Below are positions 1 through 9,092 of a stretch of DNA of 56,119 nt, in pieces (position 1 is the first letter of the stretch; the number at the start of each line of letters is the position of its first letter). Made by a program: the position numbers and the translations under genes. Below the pieces are notes generated by a model. That model saw only the letters and a list, made by a program, of their open reading frames with translations, searched no databases and was not told where the DNA came from. This DNA comes from Gardnerella vaginalis (lineage in GTDB: Bacteria; Actinomycetota; Actinomycetes; Actinomycetales; Bifidobacteriaceae): assembly GCA_946997215.1 (NCBI GenBank), contig CAMPUL010000007.1:1-56119 (forward strand), given 5' to 3'.

Positions 1-1100
1 TAGAGAAGATTCGTAAGTCTGATAGTCTTACTGCTGCTAATGCTGTTCTTGCTGCGAATGATAAGGATACTCTTATTGCTGCGGCTGAGAAGTTTGGTTT
101 GCCGAAGAATGTTATTGAGTCTTTGAAGGATTATGCCAAGTCTAAGGATTTTGCTGCTGTGGAAAAGCTTCTTAAGCAAGGTGAGAAGAATGCTCTTGAA
201 GAGGTAGCTCAGAAGGCTGTGACTAAGGGTCTTTCTAAGGAAGTTGTAGAGAAGATTCGTAAGTCTGATAGTCTTACTGCTGCTAATGCTGTTCTTGCTG
301 CTGCTGAGAAGCCTGTGAATCCTGTGACTCCAGTAACTCCTGTGAATCCAACTCCAGTTGTTCCACCAGCTCCAAAGCCAGTGAATCCAACTCCAAATCC
401 TGTGAATCCAACGCCTGTTACTCCTGTGACTCCAACTCCAAAGCCAGTGAATCCAGATCATACGACTCCGTCTGAGCCTTCGACTCCTTCGACTCCTTCG
501 ACGCCGTCGGATGAGACGCCATCCTCTGATGACACTACTCCATCCTCGTCTTCGACTCCATCTGTAACAACTCCATCCGCATCGACTCCTGCTGGCGCAT
601 CTCAGTCGACTCCAGCTGCTGTTGCTGCTGGTGTTCCTGCGGCTCCTGCTTCTGTTGCTGACTTGTTGCCAGGATTGAAGGGCATGATTACGGTTGGCGC
701 TAATAATGTTGTTGTTGCTGGCGCTGTGAACAGGGTGGCTTTGAACATTTCTAACCAGGCATTCCTTGATCGCTTGAATCGTGATGGTTCTGCTAAGGCT
801 TATGCGTTCATTTACTCTAGCCCTCGTCTTCTTAAGGGTGCTGATGGTGCTAATTATGTGACTGTTCGCATGGTTAATGGTAAGCCTCAGTTTGATGCCA
901 TGTTCCCAGCTGGTTATTCTGGCAAGCATACGGTTGTTCTTGTTGATGAGCAGGGCAATCAGCTTGGTTGGACTGATATTACTATGAAGAGTGGTGTTTC
1001 TAATGGTTTGCCTAATAGTGGTGTTGGTGTTGCTTTGACTGCTTTGGCTGCTAGCGTTTTGGCTGGTGCTGGTGCAGCGTTCCGTAAGATTCGCCGCTAA
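1..1100 (+). CDS. C-terminal part of a repeat-containing, sortase-anchored surface protein (5' end outside window)
   Basis: The reading frame is open from the left edge (codons begin at base 3), so this is the tail of a longer gene. It starts inside an 82-residue repeat: bases 1-55 recur exactly at 247-301, a period of 246 bp. The repeat is Lys/Glu/Ala-rich and probably helical. It is followed by a proline-rich stalk of PVNP/TPVTP/PSTPS units, roughly bases 310-620, then a globular domain of about 110 residues. The end has the usual layout of wall anchoring: LPNSG (an LPXTG variant), a hydrophobic stretch, and a basic tail (RKIRR). By family knowledge, sortase would cut this motif and join the protein to peptidoglycan, with the stalk lifting the repeats off the wall. 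The ligand or role is unknown. An adhesin is plausible but inferred. Confidence 0.85.
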   Translation, partial: EKIRKSDSLTAANAVLAANDKDTLIAAAEKFGLPKNVIESLKDYAKSKDFAAVEKLLKQGEKNALEEVAQKAVTKGLSKEVVEKIRKSDSLTAANAVLAAAEKPVNPVTPVTPVNPTPVVPPAPKPVNPTPNPVNPTPVTPVTPTPKPVNPDHTTPSEPSTPSTPSTPSDETPSSDDTTPSSSSTPSVTTPSASTPAGASQSTPAAVAAGVPAAPASVADLLPGLKGMITVGANNVVVAGAVNRVALNISNQAFLDRLNRDGSAKAYAFIYSSPRLLKGADGANYVTVRMVNGKPQFDAMFPAGYSGKHTVVLVDEQGNQLGWTDITMKSGVSNGLPNSGVGVALTALAASVLAGAGAAFRKIRR

Positions 1101-1155
1101 GCTATTTGGCTGCGTTTAGCGCTGAATGGTGCTAAATGCGTAGAAGCTATATGAT

Positions 1156-1192
1156 AAAGGCCTTTGTGCGTAGTACGTGCAAGGGCCTTTTT
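1156..1192 (+). terminator. Rho-independent terminator of the surface protein gene
   Basis: AAAGGCC (1156-1162) pairs with GGCCTTT (1184-1190). The stem continues inward with G-U pairs to a TAGTA loop and is followed by T residues. It lies 56 bases after the stop codon. Confidence 0.8.
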
Positions 1193-1262
1193 GTATGCTT
1201 TGTGCATGCTTTGATTAGTTCGATTAGCCATATTTTGATAATCTCTGGCACAATGTGATAAC

Positions 1263-1278
1263 ATTTCGTATACGAAAT
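1263..1278. promoter_or_regulatory. Perfect 16-bp palindrome, probable operator of the RHH gene
   Basis: ATTTCGTATACGAAAT is a perfect palindrome ending 13 bases before the start codon of the ribbon-helix-helix gene. A possible promoter is TTGATA (1235-1240), a 17-base spacer, then ATAACA (1258-1263), which would put the palindrome over the -10/+1 region. RHH proteins commonly repress their own promoter by binding such sites as paired dimers; that is the inferred role here. Confidence 0.6.
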
Positions 1279-1291
1279 ATTAGGAGTGATT

Positions 1292-1579
1292 ATGGCTAAT
1301 TTTCGCGGTGAAGGTGGCGTTGACGTTACCGATGAAATGCTTGATAAGTGGGAAAGTGATGCTGAAAAAGGCATCTATCATGGAAAAGCTGGTAATTTGC
1401 ATATTAAAAAGCCGCTTGGCAGACCGCCTATTTATAAAGAAGCTATGCTGCCTATAACTTTCCGCATATCTGCTGAAGATGCGGAGGCTCTAAAAGCTTC
1501 TGCCGATAAGCAGGGTGTGAAAGTTGGGGATGTTGTGCGAGAAGCGTGCAAACTGCTTCTTGCTCAAAAAGCAAGATGA
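1292..1579 (+). CDS. Ribbon-helix-helix (CopG/Arc-like) small DNA-binding protein
   Basis: A 95-residue protein. The ATG at 1292 is chosen over an in-frame GTG at 1286 because AGGAG (1282-1286) lies five bases before it. The C-terminal half (about residues 50-95) fits an RHH fold: a short beta strand LPITFRIS, then two helices around AEDAEALKASADKQ and KVGDVVREACKLLL. The N-terminal half is acidic, followed by a basic GRPPIYKE hinge. Proteins of this type act as antitoxins or autorepressors. No toxin gene lies beside it: the next gene is a transporter on the other strand. It may therefore be an orphan antitoxin or a stand-alone autoregulator. The palindrome just upstream supports self-regulation. 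The fold assignment is from pattern only. Confidence 0.7.
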   Translation: MANFRGEGGVDVTDEMLDKWESDAEKGIYHGKAGNLHIKKPLGRPPIYKEAMLPITFRISAEDAEALKASADKQGVKVGDVVREACKLLLAQKAR

Positions 1580-1609
1580 TTGCAAAGTGTTGTGATTGCA
1601 AAGTGTTGT
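1578..1609. repeat. 16-bp tandem duplication at the end of the RHH gene
   Basis: GATTGCAAAGTGTTGT occurs twice in tandem (1578-1593 and 1594-1609), followed by the first six bases of a third copy. The first copy overlaps the stop codon of the RHH gene. Confidence 0.85.
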
Positions 1610-1626
1610 GATTGCGCGCGGATTAA

Positions 1627-2568
1627 TCACCCCAAAAGCGCTGCGATTAGCGCAATAAAAATTGGACTCGTAATAGTAGAAAACAGGATTCCGTCGCGCG
1701 CAAAACTCAAGCCAACATTGTATCGAGCAGCGTAATTGTACACGTTCTGACCAGTCGGAAGAGCCGCCAGCACGACGCATGCGTAGAGCGTAGCGCCTCT
1801 AAAGCCCATAACAAAATAAGCCAGCAAAAACGCAACAATTGGCATAATCAGATTTTTAAGAATCGCAACAGTGGCAATCGCAGCTCGATTAGAATCCTTT
1901 TGTAGTGGTTTGCTGCCGTAAAGCGACATTCCAAAAGCCATCAAAATCATAGGAACCGCGGAATCGCCAATCATCTTGATTGGGTCATAAAGAAAATTCG
2001 GCACAGGAAAATATCCAACTTTTGCGGAAATTGCCGAAATGATAATTCCTCCAAGCGATCCGATTAAAAGTGGCTGTTTAAGCGGCTGCTGAGCAATGCG
2101 CTTAAGCGAGCACTTTCCAGTAGTTGTAACGTCTAGAACCGTTAGTCCAACAGGCGTAAAAACAGCTTGCTGCATAACTAAAATCGGGGCAACAAGCGCA
2201 GGATTTCCAAGAATATAAGTTGCAACAGGCAAGCCAATATTATTCGAGTTTAAGTAAAGCGAGTTAAGCGCGCCGATTGTGCAATCCGCTGCAGGAAGGT
2301 GGAAGAACAGGCGATTAAGCAGAACAAATGCGATTCCAACAATCATTGCGGAGAAAAACGCAACAAAAATTGACGAGTGGAAAATCTCAAAAATTGGCTC
2401 TTTTGCAAGGATTGCAAACATTAAACAAGGACTAGACACAAAGAAGCTTACGCGATTAAGCACCATTTGTGCTTGCGATCCGCCGATGCGAAGACGCGCG
2501 GTTACGTAGCCTGCGGCAATTACGATGCCGATTACGCAAAAGCCTTGCATAGCGCTGATTAAACCCAT
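1627..2568 (-). CDS. AEC (auxin efflux carrier) family membrane transporter
   Basis: A 313-residue integral membrane protein starting MGLISAMQGF. A longer reading from 2649 exists, but its extra N-terminus is basic and unlike the family, and AEC proteins are usually about 310 residues. There is no strong Shine-Dalgarno at either start. About ten hydrophobic segments are arranged as two halves around a more polar middle (about residues 150-175). Family features seen include an N-terminal segment with VIGIVIAAGYVTARL, and NNIGLPVATYILG in the first half with a proline-containing broken helix. Bacterial members export or exchange small organic acids such as malate, but the substrate cannot be read from sequence. 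The gene stands alone, convergent with the RHH gene and divergent from rne. Confidence 0.8.
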   Translation of the reverse strand: MGLISAMQGFCVIGIVIAAGYVTARLRIGGSQAQMVLNRVSFFVSSPCLMFAILAKEPIFEIFHSSIFVAFFSAMIVGIAFVLLNRLFFHLPAADCTIGALNSLYLNSNNIGLPVATYILGNPALVAPILVMQQAVFTPVGLTVLDVTTTGKCSLKRIAQQPLKQPLLIGSLGGIIISAISAKVGYFPVPNFLYDPIKMIGDSAVPMILMAFGMSLYGSKPLQKDSNRAAIATVAILKNLIMPIVAFLLAYFVMGFRGATLYACVVLAALPTGQNVYNYAARYNVGLSFARDGILFSTITSPIFIALIAALLG

Positions 2569-2858
2569 GCAAACGATTTTAGCGCTGATTTTGCGATTGG
2601 GGTAATGCGTGAATCGCCTTGCGTGAGCGCATGTTATTTGACGTTGCAATATGGCATACTAGAGAACGGTGGCGCTGCAAGCCGCCAAAGCATTCGACGG
2701 CGTCGATCCCCTCGCGCGTTTTATCGCATGATTTTATTGAGGCAGGTGTCCGCTGTCGCGCAGCTAGACTTTATTAACAGCCCGAGGGGTGGCTCGCATA
2801 AGCGTGCCCATTCCAGGCTAAGAGCGCGAGACGATTGCAGCGTTTCGCTAGGAGCATT
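2569..2858 (+). other. Intergenic region and long probable leader of rne
   Basis: There is no credible gene in these 290 bases. An extended -10 promoter (TGG then CATACT at 2655-2660) predicts a transcript starting near 2667 and a leader of about 190 bases before rne. The leader is GC-richer than its surroundings and holds short inverted stretches such as GGTGGC/GCCGCC near 2671-2688. RNase E mRNA is autoregulated through its leader in Escherichia coli. Whether this one works similarly is only a suggestion. Confidence 0.4.
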
Positions 2859-5800
2859 GTGCCCAGAGTAACGCGAGAAAGCTTCACCGTATTTGAAGCA
2901 GACGATAATAAAAAAGATAAAAATGAAAATGAAAATGCTAATTCTAGTGCTGGCGTGAAAGCTGGAGCTGATGCTAGCGTGAATTCTAATGCTACTTCCG
3001 ATCGAGTTGGCGGCGTTGTTAATGTTGTTTCGGGTTCTAAAGATGCTACTAGTGGCGTGCGTCGCAGGCGTGCTGGAAGGCGTGTTGTTAGAGTTGCAGG
3101 AGCGGCTGGCGAATCGATGAAGTTGCATGTTGAAGGCGGAGATAATCAGGATTTGCGCGCTGGAGTAGCGGCGGCGGATTCTGCACCTTTTGCTGCGGAT
3201 TCTGCGGCAGATAGTTCTTATGCACAGCAGCAATCTCAAGCGCATTTTCGCCCAATAACATCGCTTTTGTTCCAAGAGCCAGTTTTGCCTCAGCGCGAGC
3301 ATTCTGCTGAAAGCCGCGATGTGGATTCGGATTACGAAGATTCAAGCAGTAATAAGCGCGATTCGCACAGCCGTCGTGATTCTCGTGATTCTCGTGATTC
3401 TCGTGATTCGCGTGATTCGCGTGATTCGCGTAGCAAAGATGATAGTAGGCGAAATAGCCGAGAGTCACGCAATAATCGCAAGTCAAGCGACAATAGTTTA
3501 GATTTTAGCGAATCATTTGAAAACAAAGATGATTTTAATGAAGACACAAATCGCAATTCTAAAAAATCGCGTAAGACTCGCTCGAGTAAGTCTTCTGCCA
3601 AAGTTAAAAACAGTCGCGAAACTTTTGACGAGAATTATGATTTGCAAGACGATGATACGCAATTGATTCGCGTGCGTTCTAGAGCAAATCGTGACGAGAA
3701 AAACGCTCAAATTGAGCGAGATAAGAATGCAAATCAAGATGAATCGCAAGCAAGTGAGCGCGGCGAGTATGGAAGCCAAAATGGCAGAAAATCGCGCAAA
3801 AATCGCAGACTTAACGCTGCAGAGCGCAGAGCTGCTGCCGAGGTTGAGCAAATCGAAGAAGACCTTGAATACGACGATATAACTTATGCTCCAATCGAAA
3901 ATCGTAAAGCTGGAAAAGCCTCTAGAAGATTTGACTATGGCGATTTTGAGGATGATTTTAGTGACGGATCTGCTCGTAATCGCGTTGATAGTGCTGATAA
4001 CTTTGATAGCGCTGATAACGCAGATAGAGCAGATAGTGCAGATCGCTATGATCGCGCAGATTCAAATGAAGTCTATGCAAAAGAATCCGATTTGCAAGAC
4101 GACGAGGATGGCGTTGTAACAAAGCGCAGGCGTCGCAGGCGCTCCTCTAGAGTAGATAGGGCAGATAGAGCAGATAATGCCAATAAATCTGCCGAATCCG
4201 AAGATTCTTCCTTTAACTCGGCGTCAAGCAAGTACAGCGTAAACGAAATTGAGGTTTCTCAAGAAGACCGCGATTTGATTCCAGACCCAGAAGAATTGCG
4301 ATCTCAAGACGAAGAAGTTTACACGCGTAGGCGCAGGCGTCGCAGGTCTAAGCTTGCAGATGATTCAAGCACGAGCGAATCACGATTTGACTCTTCGGAT
4401 ACGGATTCGCAAAGTCGAAGGTCTAGAAAACAGCAATATATTGACGAAATCACGGATATTGAAGGCTCCACAAGGCTTGAAGCCAAAAAGCAGCGCCGCC
4501 GCGATAATCGCAGGGAGCGCAACCGCCAGAACTTGCTTATGGAGCAAGACTTTTTGGCAAGACGAGAAAACGTTGACAGACTTATGGTTGTGCGCGAGCG
4601 CGATCGTCACACGCAAATCTCTGTAATCGAAGACAACATTCTTGTTGAGCATTACGTTTCCGACATTCAAGAAGTTGCAACCGTTGGAAACATTTACCTT
4701 GGCCGCGTGCAAAACGTGCTGCCAAGCATGGAAGCTGCGTTCGTAGACATTGGTCAGGCTAGAAACGGCGTGCTTTACGCTGGCGAAGTCAACTGGGATA
4801 CAACCAGGCTAGAAGGTCAGCCGCGCAGAATGGAGCTTGCTTTTAAGGCGGGAGACCCTGTTTTAGTGCAAGTTACTAAGGACCCTATAGGCCATAAGGG
4901 TGCGCGACTAACATCGCAAGTAACGCTTGCAGGCAGATTCTTGGTGCTTGTGCCTTCTGGAGCGATGACGGGCGTAAGTCGCAAGCTATCCGACCGAGAG
5001 CGCAGCAGACTTCGCGCAATCGTAAGCAAAATCGCGCCTAAAGACATGGGCATAATCATTAGAACTGCTGCCGATGGTGCTAGTGAAGATGCGATTGAAA
5101 AAGACCTTGAGTCGCTTGTAAAGCAGTGGGAACGAATCGAAGCGAAGCGAGAAGAGTTCTTGCACGGGAAGCGACCAAAGTTGCTGCAAGGCGAGCCAGA
5201 CGTTGCGATTCGCGTTGTTCGAGACATTTTTAACGATGACTTCCAAAAGATGATTGTGGAAGGCAAGGGCGCGTACGACCGCATTTGCGAATACTTGGAG
5301 ATGATGGCGCCTGATTTGCGAAGCAAGATTGAGTACTGGGATCCTGCAGAGCATGAAGGTAAAGACGTGTTCGACAAGTGGCAAATCGACAGCCAGCTTA
5401 GAAAGGGCATGGAGCGCCAGGTTTATCTTCCTGCAGGCGGTTCGATTGTTATTGACCGAACGGAAGCAATGACAACGATTGATGTGAACACGGGTCGCTT
5501 TATTGGCCGCGGAAAGTCGCTGGAAGAGACTGTGACTCGCTGCAATTTGGAAGCTTCTGAAGAGATTGCGCGCCAGCTGCGACTTCGCGATATTGGCGGC
5601 ATGGTTATGATCGATTACGTAGACATGGTCATGCCAGCAAACCGCGATCTTGTTTTGCGTAGGCTTGTTGAGTGTCTTGCACGCGACCGCACAAAGCATC
5701 AAGTTGCGGAAGTTACGTCTCTTGGTCTTGTGCAAATGACGCGTAAGCGCGTTGGGCAGGGACTTGTTGAGGCGTTTTCGGAGGAGTGCCCGACTTGCAA

Positions 5801-6293
5801 GGGCCGCGGGTTTATTCTTCACGACGAACCAACAGTGTCTTCGGAGTATGCGGATCCGTATGCGCTTAAGGGCGGAGACCCGTTTATTAAGACCAATAAG
5901 CACGGCCACGGAAGTCCTGCGGATTCTGCGCCTACAGTTAAGCAGGAGTCTAGTGCGGATGTTCGCGCTAAGTTGGCTAAGATTGCGGCAGCTGCGGCGT
6001 CTTCGGCGTTCTTTGAGGAGTCTTTGCGCAAGAGCTTGGACGGCGATAAGGGCGATGCGGATGATGGCGACGATTTGGCGGATTCGGCGGATTCTGCGGA
6101 TTCGGCGGATTCGGCGGATTCTGCGATTAGTGCGGTTGCTGGCGATTTTTCAGTAGATGAGCCAGTGGAAGAGTTGCAAGAGTCGCAAGAAACTGTGCAT
6201 GAATCTTCAGAAGTGGAAGGCGAGTCGCAAGAAACTGGCGAGTCGCAAGAAACTGTGGAATCGCAAGAAAAAACAGACGAATCAGAAAACTAA
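2859..6293 (+). CDS. rne: Ribonuclease E/G with long disordered arms
   Basis: An endoribonuclease for mRNA decay and rRNA/tRNA maturation, 1144 residues from a GTG at 2859 with AGGAG four bases upstream. An in-frame TTG at 2835 is the alternative. Residues 1 to about 560 are a low-complexity acidic/serine/arginine region with arginine clusters ([16 protein letters not shown]), RDS repeats and AD/DS repeats. The catalytic part follows. An S1 RNA-binding domain lies near residue 610 ([19 protein letters not shown]). Two metal-binding aspartates sit in [10 protein letters not shown] (Asp875) and MVMIDYVDM (Asp919). The CPTC zinc-link cysteines are 977 and 980. The C-terminal tail (about 1000-1144) is again disordered, with DSA repeats and repeated ESQET. 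Arms on both sides of the catalytic core are typical of actinobacterial RNase E and probably bind RNA and partner enzymes. It lies upstream of rplU-rpmA-obg, a common actinobacterial order. Confidence 0.95.
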   Translation: MPRVTRESFTVFEADDNKKDKNENENANSSAGVKAGADASVNSNATSDRVGGVVNVVSGSKDATSGVRRRRAGRRVVRVAGAAGESMKLHVEGGDNQDLRAGVAAADSAPFAADSAADSSYAQQQSQAHFRPITSLLFQEPVLPQREHSAESRDVDSDYEDSSSNKRDSHSRRDSRDSRDSRDSRDSRDSRSKDDSRRNSRESRNNRKSSDNSLDFSESFENKDDFNEDTNRNSKKSRKTRSSKSSAKVKNSRETFDENYDLQDDDTQLIRVRSRANRDEKNAQIERDKNANQDESQASERGEYGSQNGRKSRKNRRLNAAERRAAAEVEQIEEDLEYDDITYAPIENRKAGKASRRFDYGDFEDDFSDGSARNRVDSADNFDSADNADRADSADRYDRADSNEVYAKESDLQDDEDGVVTKRRRRRRSSRVDRADRADNANKSAESEDSSFNSASSKYSVNEIEVSQEDRDLIPDPEELRSQDEEVYTRRRRRRRSKLADDSSTSESRFDSSDTDSQSRRSRKQQYIDEITDIEGSTRLEAKKQRRRDNRRERNRQNLLMEQDFLARRENVDRLMVVRERDRHTQISVIEDNILVEHYVSDIQEVATVGNIYLGRVQNVLPSMEAAFVDIGQARNGVLYAGEVNWDTTRLEGQPRRMELAFKAGDPVLVQVTKDPIGHKGARLTSQVTLAGRFLVLVPSGAMTGVSRKLSDRERSRLRAIVSKIAPKDMGIIIRTAADGASEDAIEKDLESLVKQWERIEAKREEFLHGKRPKLLQGEPDVAIRVVRDIFNDDFQKMIVEGKGAYDRICEYLEMMAPDLRSKIEYWDPAEHEGKDVFDKWQIDSQLRKGMERQVYLPAGGSIVIDRTEAMTTIDVNTGRFIGRGKSLEETVTRCNLEASEEIARQLRLRDIGGMVMIDYVDMVMPANRDLVLRRLVECLARDRTKHQVAEVTSLGLVQMTRKRVGQGLVEAFSEECPTCKGRGFILHDEPTVSSEYADPYALKGGDPFIKTNKHGHGSPADSAPTVKQESSADVRAKLAKIAAAAASSAFFEESLRKSLDGDKGDADDGDDLADSADSADSADSADSAISAVAGDFSVDEPVEELQESQETVHESSEVEGESQETGESQETVESQEKTDESEN
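3375..3428 (+). repeat. Six tandem 9-bp repeats inside rne encoding RDS
   Basis: CGTGATTCT/CGTGATTCG is repeated six times without interruption, giving a run of Arg-Asp-Ser. The unit is a multiple of three, so copy-number changes would alter arm length without shifting the frame. Confidence 0.95.
6081..6125 (+). repeat. Five tandem 9-bp repeats inside rne encoding DSA
   Basis: GATTCGGCG/GATTCTGCG is repeated five times in the C-terminal arm and encodes Asp-Ser-Ala. A similar DSA run occurs in NusG (about 12812-12850). Confidence 0.95.
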
Positions 6294-6362
6294 AAACGCA
6301 TCAAAGTATAAGGCTCGAGTACAATAGTTTCTACTGTTTAACTCGACTTTATAAATTAGCTC

Positions 6363-6392
6363 TTGACGTTAGTACAGGGGTCGGTGTATTTT
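6363..6392 (+). promoter_or_regulatory. Probable promoter of rplU-rpmA
   Basis: TTGACG (6363-6368), an 18-base spacer, then TATTTT (6387-6392). The start codon of rplU is about 75 bases downstream of the predicted transcript start. Confidence 0.6.
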
Positions 6393-6402
6393 TGATAGTC
6401 GG

Positions 6403-6437
6403 TGTCTTGCCGCAGGTTCAATGCTGCGCACAAGGCA
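6403..6437 (+). promoter_or_regulatory. Possible structured leader upstream of rplU
   Basis: CTTG and GCAG on the left can pair with CTGC and CAAG on the right, giving an interrupted stem within the predicted 5' leader of rplU. Ribosomal protein L21 leaders are known in other bacteria. Membership in such a family is not established here. Confidence 0.35.
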
Positions 6438-6472
6438 AAAGTAAAGCTTTCAATTTAGCTAAGGAACGAATT

Positions 6473-6781
6473 ATGTACGCGATTGTGAAGGCCGGTGGCC
6501 ATCAAGAGAAGGTCGAGGTTGGCGACGCCATTCTCGTAAACCGTCTCGATGCAAAGAAGGGCGATACCGTGGAATTCCCGGTCGCGCTCGTTGTTGACGG
6601 TGCTAAGGTGACCTTAAGCGCCAAGGATCTTGCTAAGATCACGGTGAAGGCAGAAGTCTTGAACGACGAAGCCAAGGGCCCAAAGATTAGCATTATGAAG
6701 TTTAAGAACAAGACTGGTGTGGCTCGTCGCAAGGGTCATCGCCAGAAGTTGACTCTCGTCAAGATCACGGCCATCGCCTGA
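6473..6781 (+). CDS. rplU: 50S ribosomal protein L21
   Basis: 102 residues, starting [18 protein letters not shown], the standard L21 N-terminus. AAGGA at 6461-6465 lies seven bases before this ATG. A longer upstream reading from 6392 runs through the probable promoter and leader and is rejected. The C-terminus has the usual basic [10 protein letters not shown] motif contacting 23S rRNA. It is followed 33 bases later by rpmA, as in almost all bacteria, and the two are surely cotranscribed. Confidence 0.98.
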   Translation: MYAIVKAGGHQEKVEVGDAILVNRLDAKKGDTVEFPVALVVDGAKVTLSAKDLAKITVKAEVLNDEAKGPKISIMKFKNKTGVARRKGHRQKLTLVKITAIA

Positions 6782-6814
6782 TTGACGGTGTTATAAACCT
6801 GAAAGGACAGCAAG

Positions 6815-7066
6815 ATGGCACATAAGAAGGGTGCGTCTAGCTCGCGCAACGGTCGCGATTCACAGGCGCAATATCTTGGCGTTAAGAAGTTCGGTGGAGA
6901 AGCTGTTGTGGCTGGAAACATTATTGTTCGCCAGCGCGGCACCAAGTTCCACGCAGGACAGAACGTTGCTTTGGGCAAGGATCACACGCTGTACGCTTTG
7001 GTGGACGGCAATGTGAAGTTCGGCATTCGTCGCGATCGCAAGGTTGTAGACGTAGTTACAGCCTGA
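6815..7066 (+). CDS. rpmA: 50S ribosomal protein L27
   Basis: 83 residues beginning [16 protein letters not shown], the conserved N-terminal tail that reaches the peptidyl transferase centre. The motif [10 protein letters not shown] is present. There is no N-terminal extension of the Firmicutes type that needs protease cleavage. A Shine-Dalgarno (AAAGGACAG) precedes it, and a strong terminator follows 19 bases after the stop, so rplU-rpmA ends here. Confidence 0.98.
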   Translation: MAHKKGASSSRNGRDSQAQYLGVKKFGGEAVVAGNIIVRQRGTKFHAGQNVALGKDHTLYALVDGNVKFGIRRDRKVVDVVTA

Positions 7067-7085
7067 GTAACTCATTAATCTTCTA

Positions 7086-7113
7086 GCCGCACCCTGTTCG
7101 GTGCGGCTTTTTT
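7086..7113 (+). terminator. Rho-independent terminator after rpmA
   Basis: GCCGCACC (7086-7093) pairs perfectly with GGTGCGGC (7100-7107) around a six-base loop, followed by six T residues. Confidence 0.95.
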
Positions 7114-7146
7114 GTTTGTTTGCGCAACGATCTGCATGAGTTTTAT

Positions 7147-7191
7147 CCCGCGTTTGTTCCCCAAATGAGCAAATAAGTAAACAAACGCGGG
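7147..7191. repeat. Palindromic intergenic repeat, family A
   Basis: CCCGCGTTTGTT (7147-7158) and AACAAACGCGGG (7180-7191) form a perfect 12-bp inverted repeat with a 21-base centre containing CCAAATGAGC. Related sequences lie on both sides of acpS (29148-29242 and 29813-29856), so this is a dispersed element. Confidence 0.75.
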
Positions 7192-7312
7192 CGCGACGAC
7201 CTGCCTTTCGCTTAAAGCGTAGCGCGAAAAGGCAATTCGGAGCGCTGAGCCGCTTAGAGCAGAAGCACTGCTTCTGCGCGGCGAAGACGTTCGCGCGCTG
7301 TAACGCGCGAAC
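7191..7312. repeat. Multi-hairpin intergenic repeat, family B, copy 1
   Basis: The order is: the sequence GCGCGACGACC; hairpin H1, TGCCTTTCGC with GCGAAAAGGCA (about 7202-7234); the conserved box AATTCGGAGCGCTGAGC (7234-7250); hairpin H2, outer CCGC/GCGG and inner GCAGAAGCA (7259-7267) with TGCTTCTGC (7269-7277); the conserved linker GGCGAAGACG; hairpin H3, GTTCGCGCG (7289-7297) with CGCGCGAAC (7304-7312). Other copies are at 10261-10516 and 49777-49904, with fragments at 14501-14519, 29102-29146 and 49909-49944. The rest of the gene-free stretch 7113-7417 holds only the family A repeat and the start region of obg. Confidence 0.85.
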
Positions 7313-7417
7313 GACACGACGCGCCGTAAATAAAGTACAAACACACTACAGATTTGTGTAGCGTGCAAATTTATAGGGTAAATCTGGCGAGTATTGAGCA
7401 TCAAGTAAGGTAAAGTT

Positions 7418-9082
7418 ATGAGCGATTTTGTAGATCGAGTAACAGTACATGTTAAAGGCGGCGACGGCGGCAACGGATCCGCAGGCGTGCGTAGAGAAAA
7501 ATACAAGCCACTTGCAGGGCCAAATGGCGGCAATGGCGGCAATGGCGGAAGCGTTATATTCGTAGCCGATCGCAATGCAAATAGCTTGCTTGATTACCGA
7601 TTTATGCCTCATCGCGTAGCGCAAAACGGCACAATGGGCTTGGGAGATACAAAAGACGGATCCAAAGGAGAAGATCTTATACTCCCAGTGCCAGTTGGAA
7701 CCGTGATTTTTGAAGCGAAGGGCGCATCGGGCGCGCAAAAAAGGCCAGGCAACGTTTTGGCGGATTTGCAGCACGTAGGAGACACTTTCGTAGTCGCAGC
7801 AGGAGGTGCAGGCGGTCTTGGAAACGCCGCTCTTGCAAACAAGGTGCGTCGCGCTCCAGGATTTGCGCTTCTTGGCGAGCCTGGCGAAGAGCGAGACGTA
7901 ATCCTAGAGCTAAAGTCAATCGCAGACGTGGCACTAGTTGGATTCCCGTCTGCAGGAAAGTCAAGTCTTGTAGCGTCAATCAGCGCTGCAAAGCCAAAAA
8001 TCGCAGATTATCCGTTTACAACGCTTGTGCCAAATCTTGGTGTAGTCAGTTTTGGCGAATATCGTTACACAATCGCAGACGTTCCAGGGTTGATTCCAGG
8101 TGCTTCCGAAGGAAAGGGCTTGGGGCTTGAGTTTTTGCGTCACATTGAGCGAACGGAAATAATCGCGCACGTAATCGACTGTGCAACGCTGGAGCCGAAT
8201 CGCGACCCAATCAGCGATTATAATGCTTTGGAACACGAGCTTTCGCAATACGCAAATAAGCTGGATTTGCCGCTTGGAGCGATTCCGATTCCCGATCGTC
8301 CGCGAATTATTGTGCTTAACAAGATTGATGTGCCAGAAGCAAAAGAGTTGGCGGAATTTGTGCGAAGCGACTTTGAAAAAATGGGCTTGCCAGTTTTTGA
8401 GATTTCTACTGCATCTCACGAAGGCTTGAAAGAGCTTGGTTTTGCGCTTGGAAAGATGGTTGCTAGTATGCGCGAAAAGCTTGCCGAGCAAGAGGCAGCG
8501 CGCGAAGAAGAGCGAGTTGTTATTCAGCCGCTTGAGCAGCCAGCATTAAGACGCAGGCGCGACGATGGCCGCGGAAGTGCTAGCGACTTTACGATTGAGC
8601 GCGAAGAAGACAAAAATGGCGACTTTTGGTTTACTGTTACGGGCGCTAAGCCAGAGCGTTGGGTTGTGCAAACAAACTTCGACAACGACGAGGCAGTGGG
8701 CTATTTGGCGGATCGCTTAGCGAAGCTTGGCGTAGAAGACGAGTTGCGCAAGAAGGGTGCGCGACCAGGAGACGAGATTAGGATTGGCCGCGGCAACCGC
8801 ATGGTTTGCTTTGACTGGGATCCAAGCATTGCAGCAGGCGCTGAAGGTTTGGACGGCGCAAGCCTTGGTGCGCGCGGAAAAGACTTGCGACTTGAGGCAA
8901 ATGACCCGCGTGGTGCAAGGCGTACGAATGCGGAGCGCCGCCGCGACTACCACACAATGATGGATGCAAAGAGTGCCGTGCGAGACGCTATGATGGCGGA
9001 ACGCAAGCAAGGACATTGGGCGGATCCATCGGTAGATGACGACAAACACGATGAGCAGAGCCTATTTGGGCGTGGAGAGTAA
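7418..9082 (+). CDS. obg: GTPase Obg
   Basis: 554 residues. The N-terminal glycine-rich Obg fold (about 1-160) contains [16 protein letters not shown] and repeated GGNGGNGG. The GTPase domain (about 165-340) has the P-loop GFPSAGKSS (175-183), switch region [15 protein letters not shown] (G3), and NKID (G4). A C-terminal OCT domain is followed by an acidic/basic tail that makes it longer than the usual 430 residues, as is typical of actinobacteria. Obg associates with the 50S subunit and is essential in ribosome assembly and stress control. A weak Shine-Dalgarno (AGTAAGG) precedes the ATG. It is separated from rpmA by a terminator and repeats, so it probably has its own promoter, and it is followed by proB after ten bases. 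Confidence 0.97.
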   Translation: MSDFVDRVTVHVKGGDGGNGSAGVRREKYKPLAGPNGGNGGNGGSVIFVADRNANSLLDYRFMPHRVAQNGTMGLGDTKDGSKGEDLILPVPVGTVIFEAKGASGAQKRPGNVLADLQHVGDTFVVAAGGAGGLGNAALANKVRRAPGFALLGEPGEERDVILELKSIADVALVGFPSAGKSSLVASISAAKPKIADYPFTTLVPNLGVVSFGEYRYTIADVPGLIPGASEGKGLGLEFLRHIERTEIIAHVIDCATLEPNRDPISDYNALEHELSQYANKLDLPLGAIPIPDRPRIIVLNKIDVPEAKELAEFVRSDFEKMGLPVFEISTASHEGLKELGFALGKMVASMREKLAEQEAAREEERVVIQPLEQPALRRRRDDGRGSASDFTIEREEDKNGDFWFTVTGAKPERWVVQTNFDNDEAVGYLADRLAKLGVEDELRKKGARPGDEIRIGRGNRMVCFDWDPSIAAGAEGLDGASLGARGKDLRLEANDPRGARRTNAERRRDYHTMMDAKSAVRDAMMAERKQGHWADPSVDDDKHDEQSLFGRGE

Positions 9083-9092
9083 TTGATTAATA

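Noticed and set aside
2569..2649. N-terminal extension of the AEC transporter
   Set aside because: Basic, non-hydrophobic residues absent from the family; the ATG at 2568 gives the normal length.
3088..3851. Minus-strand and alternative-frame open readings over the rne N-arm
   Set aside because: They arise from repetitive AGC/GAT-rich codons (runs such as [15 protein letters not shown]) and have no family resemblance.
6392..6472. Upstream extension of rplU
   Set aside because: The extra residues do not match L21, and the region contains the likely promoter and leader.
7191..7312. Family B element as an ordinary terminator or tRNA-like gene
   Set aside because: A clear terminator already follows rpmA at 7086-7113, there is no T run after H3, and no tRNA cloverleaf can be formed.
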